A DNA stretch of 25,926 nt. Source: CAZJNX01 sp964547415 (lineage in GTDB: Bacteria > Pseudomonadota > Alphaproteobacteria > Rhizobiales > Amorphaceae). Numbering within the stretch: position 1 is the stretch's first letter; every line of letters begins with the position of its first letter. Below the pieces are notes generated by a model that saw only the letters and a list, made by a program, of their open reading frames with translations, ran no database searches and was not told the DNA's origin. The stretch spans positions 1 through 25,926 of the forward strand of contig CAZJNX010000037.1 in NCBI GenBank assembly GCA_964547415.1, written 5' to 3'. This document shows positions 11,123 to 19,378 of this stretch, piece after piece. Both the position numbers and the translations under genes were made by a program.

Positions 11123-12781
11123 TCAGAGCGGGGGCGCGATGAAAAAGTTGTCCGCGTCGAGCGCGTCCGCAGACACGCCCCTCAGGACGACGGTCACGTC
11201 CCCGGCCTCCACCACGGTGCGGCTGCCGCGCGCGGCGATGGCGAGGTCGTCGACGCTTTCGATGCCGGCGATCGAGAAGCGCAGGACATCGACGTCCGTC
11301 TCGAAGTCGCGCACGCGGTCTCGACCGTCACCTGCCCCGAAGGTGAAGAAATCCCGCCCGGCGCCCCCGGCGAGCACGTCCTCGCCGGCCCCACCGGCGA
11401 GGGTGTCGCTGGCGTTCCCTCCGAAGAGGCGATCATCGCCGTCTTCCCCGTTGAGGTTGTCCGGGCCCTGGTTGCCGGCGAGGGTGTCGTTCCCCTCGCC
11501 CCCGAGGAGGCTGTCGCGGTCCCTGCCGCCGGCGATCCGGTCTTCCCCGGCGCCCCCGTCCGAAAAGTCGCTTCCGCGTCCACCGGAAAGGGTATCGTCG
11601 CCGCCGTTGCCTTCGAGGGTGTCGTCACCCGCCCCGCCGTGGGCCCTGTCCGCACCGCCATGGCCCCACAGGCGGTCGTCGCCGCCGCCCGCGGCGATGC
11701 CGTCGTCGCCTCCGAGCCCGTAGAGGGAATCGCCACCCGCCTTCCCGACGAGGCGGTTGTCCGCCCCGTTGCCGACCACGGTGTCGTTGCCGCTGCCCGC
11801 CACGGCGTTCTCGATGACGACGCCGTTCGCGATGGTGCGGCCCGCCTTCACCATGTCCGCGTAGCTGGGAAAGCCGCCGCCGCCCGATTCGTAGGCGAGG
11901 GTTGCGGCGCGCAGGTCGAGCCGGGCGTTCCGGTCGCCGTCGTAGCGCAGGGTGTCGGTGCCGCCCGCGTCCCAGATCGCCTCGAAGCCCGCGCCGGCGA
12001 CGTTCGCGGCGTCGAGACGGTAGACGTCGTCGCCCGTCCGCGTGTCGCGGTTGGGCCCGTACATCGCCTGCACGGCGGCGATGTCGAGGGCACCGAGCCC
12101 GGTCATCCCGCCGAACGGTCCGACCGCCCGGCCCCACGTCTCGGCGTTGGGGCTGTTGTAGCTCATCACGGTGAAGTCGGCCTGGTTGAGCCTGAAGTCG
12201 CCGAGGTCGCTCCACTCCCCGACGCCGGCCAGGATGGTGGTCCCGGCGGTCCTGTCGTGGGGGTGGCCGAGGCCGAGACCGTGGCCGATCTCGTGCACGA
12301 TCGTCTGGAAGAAGGCGCCGCCCGGCCGCGCCTCCTCGCCGCCCGCGGCGTCGAGGTAGTAAAGGTCGAGGGCGCCGATCGCCGAGGCGACGGACGGCAG
12401 CTCCTGGATCCCCTTGAAGAACGGCCGCCCCGACGTGTCGACCACGTACTCGGCGAGGTCGGCCGCCCGGTGATCGTCGATCTCCTCGAAGCGGACGTTC
12501 GCCACTTCCTCGAAGACGGCGAGGCCGGCCCGGTAGGCGTCCTTCTGGTCGGCCGTCCACGTCGTGGTCTCGATCCGTGTGCCGTAGGACGCACCGACGT
12601 CGACCTCCGCCGGGCCGAAGGCGTAGGTGATGACCTCGACGGTTCTCGGGTCCCGGTCCTCCCGGCCGTAGGCGGTGGTTCCCTGGATCGCCCGCAGCGG
12701 CGACTCGTCGGGAGGCGGCGGTACGAACCGGACGTCGGAAGGACCCTCCGCCGGCTCCCCGTGTCCGTGAAGCTCGCCCAT
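11123..12781 (-). CDS. Serralysin-type RTX metalloprotease (paralogue 1)
   Basis: This 552-residue secreted zinc protease of the M10 serralysin type carries the zinc-binding motif HEIGHGLGLGHPH (163-175) and the Met-turn VMSYN (205-209). A glycine/aspartate-rich calcium-binding RTX block follows at about 329-478, with repeats such as GGAGDDTLEGNGGDDTL. The C-terminus (DNFFIAPPL) suits recognition by a type I secretion system; no Sec signal peptide is present. The first ~50 residues (SDVRFVPPPPD, SPLRAIQG, AYGREDRDP) are nearly the same as in the neighbouring paralogue. The ATG has GGAGG about 8 nt upstream and lies 25 nt after the stop of that paralogue, so the two form an operon. No transporter or inhibitor gene is in the window. 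Confidence 0.92.
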   Translation of the reverse strand: MGELHGHGEPAEGPSDVRFVPPPPDESPLRAIQGTTAYGREDRDPRTVEVITYAFGPAEVDVGASYGTRIETTTWTADQKDAYRAGLAVFEEVANVRFEEIDDHRAADLAEYVVDTSGRPFFKGIQELPSVASAIGALDLYYLDAAGGEEARPGGAFFQTIVHEIGHGLGLGHPHDRTAGTTILAGVGEWSDLGDFRLNQADFTVMSYNSPNAETWGRAVGPFGGMTGLGALDIAAVQAMYGPNRDTRTGDDVYRLDAANVAGAGFEAIWDAGGTDTLRYDGDRNARLDLRAATLAYESGGGGFPSYADMVKAGRTIANGVVIENAVAGSGNDTVVGNGADNRLVGKAGGDSLYGLGGDDGIAAGGGDDRLWGHGGADRAHGGAGDDTLEGNGGDDTLSGGRGSDFSDGGAGEDRIAGGRDRDSLLGGEGNDTLAGNQGPDNLNGEDGDDRLFGGNASDTLAGGAGEDVLAGGAGRDFFTFGAGDGRDRVRDFETDVDVLRFSIAGIESVDDLAIAARGSRTVVEAGDVTVVLRGVSADALDADNFFIAPPL

Positions 12782-12806
12782 TCTCGCGGCCTCCGCTTCC
12801 TTTCCC

Positions 12807-14534
12807 TCAGAGAACGAACTCGAAGTTGTCGACGGTGAGACCGCCCGCTCCGACCGCGAGCAGCGTCACCGAGACCTCGCCCGCGAGGATGACCGTGCGG
12901 TCGCCCGCGTCGGAGAGGGTGAGGTCGCCGGTTCCCCCGATCCCGCGGATGGCGAAGACGAGGACGTCCTCCGCCGTGTCGAAGTCGACGATGAAGTCGT
13001 CGCCGGCGTTCGCGGCGAACACGAACGCGTCCGCGCCCCGCCCGCCGGCGATGACGTCGTCCCCGGCGCCACCGAGGATCGTGTCCTCGCCCGTACCCGC
13101 GCGGATCCGGTCATCGCCCGCGCCGCCGCCGATGGAATCGTTGCCCCGGCCGCCGGCGATGCGGTCCTCGCCCGCGCCCCCTTCGAGCCGGTCGCCGCCC
13201 CCGTGGCCCACGAGGACGTCGTCGCCGCCCTGGCCTTCGACGACGTCCCGGCCAGCGCCGCCGAGGATCCGGTCCTCGCCCGCCTGGCCGGAGACGCTGT
13301 CGCGGCCCGCGCCCGCGCGGATCGTGTCGGCGCCGGCCCCGCCGTTGATCGCGTCGTCGCCCGACCCGCCGACGAGGACGTCCGCGCCCGCCCCGCCCAG
13401 GAGGACGTCGTCGAGGCGGCCGCCGTGCACGGTGTCGTCGCCCCCGAGGGCCTCGATCCGGTCGAAGCCGTTGCGGCCCAAGAGGCGGTTGTCGGCGTCG
13501 TTGCCGAAGATCTCGTCGGACGCGCGGCCCCCGATCGCGTTCTCGATGACGACGCCGTGGGCGATGGTGCGCCCGGCCTTCACGCCGACGATCTCGCTCA
13601 GGAAGCCGCCGCCGCCCTCCTCGTATCGGAGCGTGGCCGCGCGCAGGTCGAGCGTCGCCTCCCGGTCGCCGTCGTAGCGCAGGGTGTCCACGCCGCCCGT
13701 GTCCCAGATGGTGGCGTAGCCGACGCCGAGCTCGTTGAACATGTCGAGGCGGTAGACGTCGTCGCCCGGGCGGGTCGTGTCGTTGGCGCCGTACATCGTC
13801 TGGAGGGCGGCGATGTCGAGGGCGCCGAGGGTGAGCGAGTCCCCGTAGTTGCCGTAGGTGATGCCGTACCGGGCGCCGGCGGCGCCGTTGTAGCTCATCA
13901 CCGTGAAGGCGCCCTGGTTGAGGTCGAAGTCGCCGAAGCTGAAGCGCGGCGCCTCCACCCCGCGCATGATCGAGGTGCCGAGGCCGTTGTCGTGGGGGTG
14001 GCCGAGGCCGAGCCCGTGGCCGAGCTCGTGGATCATCACCTTCCACAGGATGCCGCCCGGCAGCGCGGGCGCGCCGCCGTCGAACTCGAACCAGTCGCTG
14101 TTGATGACGCCGATGGAGGTCGCGGGGCCGGGAAACTCCTGGAGGCCGTAGAACGAAGCGTCGGGCGATTCCCGCAGGTTCGCCACGTACTCCACGAGGT
14201 CGGCGGCCTCGGGATCGTCCGTCTCCACGAAGGCGACGTTGATGACCTCCTCGTAGTGGTCGAGGATCGCCCGGTAGGCCGCCTTGCCGGCGTCCGGCCA
14301 CGTGTCGCTGACGAGGGGGCCCGGTTCCCCGAGGGCGGCCGCGAGGTCGATGCCGCCCTCGCCGAAGGCGTAGGTGATGATCTCCACCGTCTCGGGATCG
14401 CGGTCCTCCCGCCCGTAGGCGAAGAGCCCCTGGATCGACCGGAGCGGCGAGGCGTCCGGCGGGGGCGGAACGTAGCGCACGTCGGAGGTGCCGGGGATCC
14501 GGTCGTGTTCGTCGAGGCCGGGAACGTCTGTCAT
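12807..14534 (-). CDS. Serralysin-type RTX metalloprotease (paralogue 2)
   Basis: This 575-residue protein has the same architecture as its downstream neighbour: a short N-terminal segment, catalytic domain with HELGHGLGLGHPH (169-181) and Met-turn VMSYN (212-216), an RTX block at about 338-500 (for example GGAGADVLVGGSGDDAI), and a C-terminus ending TVDNFEFVL. Its RTX block is somewhat longer and more regular than that of paralogue 1. The protein should be exported by a type I system and fold on binding extracellular calcium, with likely peptide-scavenging or host-tissue roles. The ATG has only GGGAG at a long distance, so translation may be weak or regulated. It lies 70 nt downstream of the thioesterase gene on the same strand. 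Confidence 0.92.
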   Translation of the reverse strand: MTDVPGLDEHDRIPGTSDVRYVPPPPDASPLRSIQGLFAYGREDRDPETVEIITYAFGEGGIDLAAALGEPGPLVSDTWPDAGKAAYRAILDHYEEVINVAFVETDDPEAADLVEYVANLRESPDASFYGLQEFPGPATSIGVINSDWFEFDGGAPALPGGILWKVMIHELGHGLGLGHPHDNGLGTSIMRGVEAPRFSFGDFDLNQGAFTVMSYNGAAGARYGITYGNYGDSLTLGALDIAALQTMYGANDTTRPGDDVYRLDMFNELGVGYATIWDTGGVDTLRYDGDREATLDLRAATLRYEEGGGGFLSEIVGVKAGRTIAHGVVIENAIGGRASDEIFGNDADNRLLGRNGFDRIEALGGDDTVHGGRLDDVLLGGAGADVLVGGSGDDAINGGAGADTIRAGAGRDSVSGQAGEDRILGGAGRDVVEGQGGDDVLVGHGGGDRLEGGAGEDRIAGGRGNDSIGGGAGDDRIRAGTGEDTILGGAGDDVIAGGRGADAFVFAANAGDDFIVDFDTAEDVLVFAIRGIGGTGDLTLSDAGDRTVILAGEVSVTLLAVGAGGLTVDNFEFVL

Positions 14535-14604
14535 GGCTGCGCGCGGTCTCCCATTTACGCGGACCGTCCTCTACGGGCGGTCGCGGCCGCGCGCAAGGAG
14601 GACG

Positions 14605-15129
14605 TCAGCGGGCAGGGCGCAGCGCTTCGGCGGGGACGGGAAAGCGGTCGCGGTAGGCGGCGATCGACGCCCGCACGTTGTCCGGGATCGGGCTGGGGCG
14701 GAAGGTGACGAGGTCCACGAAGACCTGGACGGTGCGGGCGGTGAAGGCGTGGCGGCCGGCCTGCCGCGCCACGGTGACGAGGGGGAGGGAGGTGGTGCCG
14801 ACCCGCTCCACGTGGACCGCGCAGTCGAGCGGCGCCTCGGTCGTCACCGGCGAGTGGAAATCCACCGACAGGTGCACGAACGGCGTGTCGAGGCCGTAGT
14901 CGCACTGCAGGTCGAAGAAGCTGCCGCCGAGCAGCGAGGCGATCCAGCCCTCGCTCGCCCGCACCACGAGGTCGGGCAGGCGGCCGGTATAGGCGATCTG
15001 CGCCGGGTCGAGGTCGCCCCAGCCGATCGGGAAGGACCGCACGAAGACGGTCTCGGGCGGGGCGACGGGGGAGGGGATGTCCCGCGGCGGGCGGGGAACG
15101 AGGCGCTTTCTGTCCATGGCCGGCGTCAT
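14605..15129 (-). CDS. Hotdog-fold acyl-CoA thioesterase (4HBT-like)
   Basis: This protein of about 174 residues carries the 4-hydroxybenzoyl-CoA thioesterase family motif WGDLDPAQIAYTGRLPDLVVRASEGW, in which the Asp after WG is the usual catalytic residue. HLSVDFHSPVTTEAPLDC and FTARTVQVFVDL complete the hotdog fold. It probably hydrolyses an acyl- or aryl-CoA; the substrate cannot be read from the sequence. ATGs at 15129 and 15117 are both possible and neither has a good ribosome-binding site; a TTG at 15153 also opens the frame. It sits 49 nt downstream of the duplicated-motif protein and upstream of the two protease genes. Confidence 0.82.
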   Translation of the reverse strand: MTPAMDRKRLVPRPPRDIPSPVAPPETVFVRSFPIGWGDLDPAQIAYTGRLPDLVVRASEGWIASLLGGSFFDLQCDYGLDTPFVHLSVDFHSPVTTEAPLDCAVHVERVGTTSLPLVTVARQAGRHAFTARTVQVFVDLVTFRPSPIPDNVRASIAAYRDRFPVPAEALRPAR

Positions 15130-15178
15130 GCCCCGGCCGCGCCGCGGGTTCAAGAAGGCGGGCGGCCGCGGCCCTCGG

Positions 15179-15757
15179 TTAGGGGGTCTCCTCGCCGAAG
15201 TAGAGGCGCTCCACGGCCGACAGCAGGGCCCGCGGCTCCTCCTCGAAGGAGGCGACCTCGTAGAGGCCCTCCGCCGGGCACTCGAGGGCGATGGTGTGGC
15301 TGCCGGGCGCCGGGTTCAGCCGGCAGCGGGGGGAGAAGATGTGGTGATGCCAGCGGGCGCCGCGGCGGCACAGGTCCCGCGTCCGCTCGATCATCCGCAC
15401 GGCGATCGGGTCGTCCGGCCCGGCGGCGGCGGCCGCGCTCAGGATGTCGTCCCCGTGGAGGAGGGCGAGGAGCTCGAGGTTGAGGGGGCGCGGCTGCTCT
15501 TCGCAGAAGGCGACGTGGGCGGCGCCCGTGGTCTCGTCCTCCACCGCGAAGGCGTAGCGGCCGCCCTTCGGGTTGAAGCGGCAGTCGGGCGCGAGGGAGT
15601 GAATGTGCCAGGGCCGCCCCTTCCCGTGGAGGGAAAGGGCCGTCTCGCGGCACCCGTCGAGCCCCGTCTCGTGGACGGCGGAAAAGCCCCCTTCCGCCTT
15701 CTTCCCGCCGGCCGGCGCGTCCTGCCCGTCCTGCCCGTCGTTCCCGCTTTCGGCCAA
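15179..15757 (-). CDS. Unrecognised protein with a duplicated W-H-x-H...C-R-x-N-P module
   Basis: I do not recognise this 192-residue protein. It is an internal duplication: WHIHSLAPDCRFNP (50-63) and WHHHIFSPRCRLNP (136-149) share W-H-x-H-x-[LI/F]-x-P-x-C-R-[FL]-N-P with the same nine-residue spacing from Trp to Cys. Each is followed by a strand-rich segment ending in an E-E-[QE]-P-R motif (CEEQPRPLNL and FEEEPRALLS). A second cysteine precedes each module (Cys36, Cys130). Histidines and cysteines in a repeated pattern suggest a metal or redox site, but this is inference. The N-terminus is short, polar and low-complexity. No ATG is available; TTG at 15757 has GGGAG 6 nt upstream and is chosen. 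It is divergent from aapJ across the 19-bp palindrome. Confidence 0.75.
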   Translation of the reverse strand: MAESGNDGQDGQDAPAGGKKAEGGFSAVHETGLDGCRETALSLHGKGRPWHIHSLAPDCRFNPKGGRYAFAVEDETTGAAHVAFCEEQPRPLNLELLALLHGDDILSAAAAAGPDDPIAVRMIERTRDLCRRGARWHHHIFSPRCRLNPAPGSHTIALECPAEGLYEVASFEEEPRALLSAVERLYFGEETP

Positions 15758-15785
15758 GGTCGGCTCCCGTTGCGGCGCCCGCGTG

Positions 15786-15813
15786 TTGCGGGTCCGTCGG
15801 AGCGTGTTATAAG
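15786..15813 (+). promoter_or_regulatory. Candidate sigma-70-type promoter for aapJQM
   Basis: TTGCGG (15786-15791), a 16-bp spacer and TATAAG (15808-15813) resemble housekeeping -35 and -10 elements and read toward aapJ, about 110 nt upstream of its start codon. The -10 lies inside the palindrome at 15804-15822, so a protein bound there would block RNA polymerase. The assignment is by consensus only. Confidence 0.45.
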
Positions 15814-15822
15814 TTATAACAC
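15804..15822. promoter_or_regulatory. 19-bp perfect palindromic operator candidate
   Basis: GTGTTATAAGTTATAACAC has two perfect 9-bp arms around a central G and is strikingly AT-rich for this genome. It extends imperfectly by AG/CT on the outside. It lies in the 165-bp divergent region between the unrecognised gene starting at 15757 and aapJ at 15923. The form fits a dimeric repressor or activator site (for example GntR- or MarR-type); the regulator is not in the window. Confidence 0.65.
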
Positions 15823-15922
15823 TCTGTCGGGGCAAGGCCGCGCGCCGCCCCGTCCGGAGGGGAGACCGGCCGGGACAAGGCCGGCGAACGCGCGAACGGC
15901 GGACAAGCGGAGGCGATCGGGA

Positions 15923-16969
15923 ATGCGGAAGACGGTCCTTCAGGGCGCTGCGGCGGCCCTCGCGCTGGCGGTGGGGCTCCAGCCCGGCACGGCGGCGGCC
16001 CAGGCGGGCGGGGAGACGCTCGCGACCATCAAGGAGCGTGGCGCGCTCCTGTGCACCGGCCACAACGGCTCCTACCTCGGCTTCGCGGAGGTGGACGATG
16101 AGGGCGAGTGGCACGGCTTCGACATCGACCTGTGCCGCGCCCTCGCCACCGCGATCTTCGGCACCGACGAGGGGCACCTCGAGATCGTGCCCATCGGCTG
16201 GGCGCAGCGCTTCCCCTCGCTCCAGTCGGGCGACATCGACATCATCATCAAGGCGACGGGCTGGACCTTCAACCGCGACACGGACCTCGGCGTCCAGTTC
16301 GCCCGGCCCTACCTACTCGCGCCGATCCGCGTCCTGACGCGGGAGGAGTTCGGGGCCGAGACCATCGCCGACCTCGAGGGCGGGACGGTGTGCGTGCCCG
16401 CCGGCACCACCATCGAGCGCTACGTCGCCGAGTACGTGGCGGCCTCGGGCGTCGACCTCGACTTCCTCGCCATCGAGAAGACGGAGGAGACGGACGCGGC
16501 CTACCTCTCCGGCCGGTGCGACGCCTATGCCCAGTGGGACGTGGTCCTCGCCACGGTGCGCCTCAAGGCCGACGACCCGGACGAGCACGTCATCCTGCCC
16601 CAGGTGCTGTCGGCCGAGCCCGTCGCCATGGGCATGCGCCAGGGCGATCCCAACTTCGTCGACATCGCCAACTGGCTCGCGAGCGCGCTGTGGCTCGCCG
16701 AGGTGAACGGCGTGACGAGCGAGAACGTGGACGAGATGCGCGAGAACCCGCCGAACCCGGCGGTCGCCAAGCTCCTCGGCGCGAGCCCCGGCTTCGGCGC
16801 CCAGCTCGGCCTCGAGGACGACTGGGCCTACAACGTGATTAAGCGCTTCGGCAACTTCGACGAGTTCTGGGAGCGCAATCTGGGCGCGGACAGCCCCTAC
16901 AGGCTCGACCGGAGCATCAACGCCACCTACCGGGACGGTGGCGTGTTCTACCCGCTCGTGCTCGACTGA
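15923..16969 (+). CDS. aapJ: General L-amino-acid ABC transporter, substrate-binding protein
   Basis: This 348-residue periplasmic binding protein has a signal peptide (about 1-27, ending TAAAQA) and the family-3 solute-binding fold. Characteristic stretches are LATIKERGALLCTGHNGSYLGF, GFDIDLCRALATAIFG, VPIGWAQRFPSLQSGDIDII and WTFNRDTDLGVQF, the last typical of AapJ/BztA. It binds amino acids and delivers them to the AapQM channel. The ATG at 15923 is followed at once by the signal peptide. aapQ follows after 77 nt and aapM after that, so the three form one transporter operon. Expression is probably controlled at the palindrome about 100 nt upstream. Confidence 0.95.
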   Translation: MRKTVLQGAAAALALAVGLQPGTAAAQAGGETLATIKERGALLCTGHNGSYLGFAEVDDEGEWHGFDIDLCRALATAIFGTDEGHLEIVPIGWAQRFPSLQSGDIDIIIKATGWTFNRDTDLGVQFARPYLLAPIRVLTREEFGAETIADLEGGTVCVPAGTTIERYVAEYVAASGVDLDFLAIEKTEETDAAYLSGRCDAYAQWDVVLATVRLKADDPDEHVILPQVLSAEPVAMGMRQGDPNFVDIANWLASALWLAEVNGVTSENVDEMRENPPNPAVAKLLGASPGFGAQLGLEDDWAYNVIKRFGNFDEFWERNLGADSPYRLDRSINATYRDGGVFYPLVLD

Positions 16970-17046
16970 GGCGGACGGGCGGCGGCGGACCCCTCCGCCG
17001 CCGCACCCGGTGCCACGGTGGTGCCGGGCCGGAGCGGGAGCGGGCG

Positions 17047-18216
17047 ATGCCGACGTTCATCCGCAACGCGAAGGTGCGGGACATCCTCGTCCAGCTGCTG
17101 TTCGCGGGCGGCATCGCCGCCATCCTCGTCACCTTCGCGGTCACCGCCCAGCGGACGATGGACGCCCAGGGCATGACCTCGGGCTTCGACTTCCTCTTCC
17201 GCTCCACCGGCTGGCCGATCAGCTTCTCGCTGCTGCCGTACGAGTTCGGCGACCCGTACTGGAAGGCGCTTCTCATCGGCGTCCTCAACACGCTGTTCCT
17301 CGCCGCCATCTCGCTCACCCTCGCCACCCTCGTCGGGGTCGTGGTGGCGACGCTCCGGATCGGGCCGAACCCGGTGATGAACCTCGTGGGCGCGGCCTAC
17401 GTGGACGTCTTCCGCAACGTGCCGCTGATCCTGCAGGTGTTCTTCTGGTACGCGGTGCTGACGCACCTGCCCCACCCGCGCCAGGCGTACGACCTCGGGG
17501 AGGCCGTCTTCCTGTCGGCGCGGGGGCTGATGGTGCCCGGGCTCAACGTCACGGGCGGGTCGGCACTCGCCGCGATCCTCGCGCTGGCGGCGGCCGTCGG
17601 CCTTGCGGTCTACGCCGGGGCGACGCGCCGGCTGTCCCACCTCGAGCCGCGGGGGCGGCGGCGGGTGGTCCTCGCCGTCCTCGGCGGCGGGGCGCTCCTC
17701 GCCGTCCTGTTCCTGTGGCTCGGGCGGATCGCCGACACGCCCCTCGTGTCGGTCCCCGAGCTCCGCGGCCTGCGCTTCGTGGGAGGCATCACGATCCCGC
17801 CGGAGCTGTCGGCCATGGTGGTGGCGATCATGCTCTACGGCGGGGCCTACCTCGCGGAGATCTTCCGGGCGGGCTTCCTCGCGGTCGGGCAGGGGCAGAC
17901 GGAGGCGGCGCTGTCGCTGGGGCTCAGGCCGTTCGCGGTGTTCTGGCGGGTCTGGCTGCCGCTCGCGATCCGCGCCATCATGCCGACCTTGACGGGGCAG
18001 TACGTGTGGCTCGTCAAGGCGACGACGCTCGGCATCGCCATCGGCTTCGCGGACTTCTTCATGGTGATCGCCGTGTCGATCACCCAGAGCGGCCAGACGA
18101 TCGAGCTCATCGGCATCCTGATGGCCGGCTTCCTCCTCATCAACTTCACGCTCGCGAGCATCCTCAACGCGGTCAACCGCGCGATCCGACTGAAGGGGCA
18201 GAACATCCAGCTGTGA
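17047..18216 (+). CDS. aapQ: Amino-acid ABC transporter permease
   Basis: This 389-residue polytopic inner-membrane protein is one half of the Aap amino-acid channel. It starts with one membrane segment (about 14-32), then TGWPISFSLLPYEFGDPYWKA, typical of AapQ/BztB. The ABC permease core holds YVDVFRNVPLILQVFFWY near the middle. The C-terminal coupling (EAA) loop is AEIFRAGFLAVGQGQTEAALSLG, which contacts the ATPase. The ATG has GGGAG about 10 nt upstream. The length fits the family. It lies between aapJ and aapM on the same strand. Confidence 0.95.
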   Translation: MPTFIRNAKVRDILVQLLFAGGIAAILVTFAVTAQRTMDAQGMTSGFDFLFRSTGWPISFSLLPYEFGDPYWKALLIGVLNTLFLAAISLTLATLVGVVVATLRIGPNPVMNLVGAAYVDVFRNVPLILQVFFWYAVLTHLPHPRQAYDLGEAVFLSARGLMVPGLNVTGGSALAAILALAAAVGLAVYAGATRRLSHLEPRGRRRVVLAVLGGGALLAVLFLWLGRIADTPLVSVPELRGLRFVGGITIPPELSAMVVAIMLYGGAYLAEIFRAGFLAVGQGQTEAALSLGLRPFAVFWRVWLPLAIRAIMPTLTGQYVWLVKATTLGIAIGFADFFMVIAVSITQSGQTIELIGILMAGFLLINFTLASILNAVNRAIRLKGQNIQL

Positions 18217-18241
18217 GCGGCACGAGGGCCCGGACCAGACG

Positions 18242-19354
18242 ATGACACTCGCCGTCCCCACCGAGGGCGCCCGGCCGACGCCCGCTGCCGCGGCCGCGGC
18301 GCCCGCGCCGCCGCGCACGCCGACGTGGCGGCGGCTGTTCTCCTCGCCGCTCAACGCGCTCGTGTCGCTCGCCGGGATCGCGCTCATCGCCACCATCGCC
18401 TGGCACGTCCTCGACTGGGCGGTCCTCGGCGCGGTCTTCTCCGCGGCCGACGGGCCGGAGGCGTGCGAGGCGGCGAGCGGGGCGTGCTGGGCGATCATCG
18501 ACGCGCGCTGGCGGCTCATCCTGTTCGGTCTCTACCCGCACGACCTCCACTGGCGGTCGGGCCTCGCCTGCATCGTGATCGTGGTGGTGGCGGTCCTGTC
18601 GTGCGTGCCGGTCTTCTGGCGGGCGGGGCGGCTGTCGGCCCTGTGGGTCGGCGGCTTCCTCGCCTTCTTCGTCCTGATGCGGGGCGGGGTCCTCGGGCTG
18701 GAACCGGTGTCGGAGGAGAAGTGGGGCGGCCTGTCCCTCACCGTCTTCATCTTCGCGCTCGGCGTCCTCCTCGGGATGCCGCTGTCGGTCGTCCTCGCCC
18801 TGATGCGGCGCTCGAACCTTCCGGTGATCTCGGGCGTGACCGGGGCGGTGATCGACGCGGTGCGCTCGCTGCCGCTGGTGTCGATCCTGTTCGTGGCGGC
18901 CGTCGTCCTGCCGCTGGTGCTGCCGGACTTCCTCGACGGGGACAAGCTCTACCGGGTGATCGCGGGCTTCGCCCTGTTCTTCGCCGCCTACCAGGCGGAG
19001 AACATCCGAAGCGGCATCCAGGCGATCCCGCCCGGGCAGGAGGAGGCGGCGAAGGCGCTCGGCCTCGGCTACTGGCGGCGGACGTTCCTGATCGTGCTGC
19101 CCCAGGCCTTCCGCAACGCCCTGCCGCCGACGATCAACCAGTTCGTCATCGCCTTCAAGGAGACCTCGCTCGTCATCATCGTCGGCTTCTTCGACATCAT
19201 GGCCTCCGGCAACGCCGCCTACGGCACGGGCGAGTGGCGCTTCGCCTACGTGGAGGTCTACGTCTTCATCGCCCTCATCTACTTCGCCTTCGTCTTCAGC
19301 CTCTCCCGCTACGGCGCCTACCTCGAAAGGCGCATGCGCGTCGGCGAACGCTGA
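18242..19354 (+). CDS. aapM: Amino-acid ABC transporter permease
   Basis: This 370-residue inner-membrane permease is the second channel half. An Ala/Pro-rich N-terminal extension (about 1-30) precedes membrane segments at about 40-60, 105-125 and 135-150. The ABC permease core follows, with VIDAVRSLPLVSILFVAAVVLPL, the coupling loop QAENIRSGIQAIPPGQEEAAKALGLGYW, and INQFVIAFKETSLVIIVGFFDI, which is typical of AapM/BztC. In known loci an ATPase gene (aapP/bztD) follows. Here the next gene is a convergent xth whose stop is 24 nt away, so the ATPase must be encoded elsewhere or shared. Confidence 0.94.
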   Translation: MTLAVPTEGARPTPAAAAAAPAPPRTPTWRRLFSSPLNALVSLAGIALIATIAWHVLDWAVLGAVFSAADGPEACEAASGACWAIIDARWRLILFGLYPHDLHWRSGLACIVIVVVAVLSCVPVFWRAGRLSALWVGGFLAFFVLMRGGVLGLEPVSEEKWGGLSLTVFIFALGVLLGMPLSVVLALMRRSNLPVISGVTGAVIDAVRSLPLVSILFVAAVVLPLVLPDFLDGDKLYRVIAGFALFFAAYQAENIRSGIQAIPPGQEEAAKALGLGYWRRTFLIVLPQAFRNALPPTINQFVIAFKETSLVIIVGFFDIMASGNAAYGTGEWRFAYVEVYVFIALIYFAFVFSLSRYGAYLERRMRVGER

Positions 19355-19378
19355 GCCGCGCGCGACGATTCCGGCGCC

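Noticed and set aside
10952..12838. Long plus-strand open frame opposite the serralysin genes
   Set aside because: It is the complement of the RTX-coding sequence; long antisense frames are expected at this GC, and the translation shows no motif.
11340..13500. Short DNA repeats resembling a repeat array
   Set aside because: They are the codons of the RTX calcium-binding nonapeptides, irregular in spacing and without spacers, so not CRISPR or satellite DNA.
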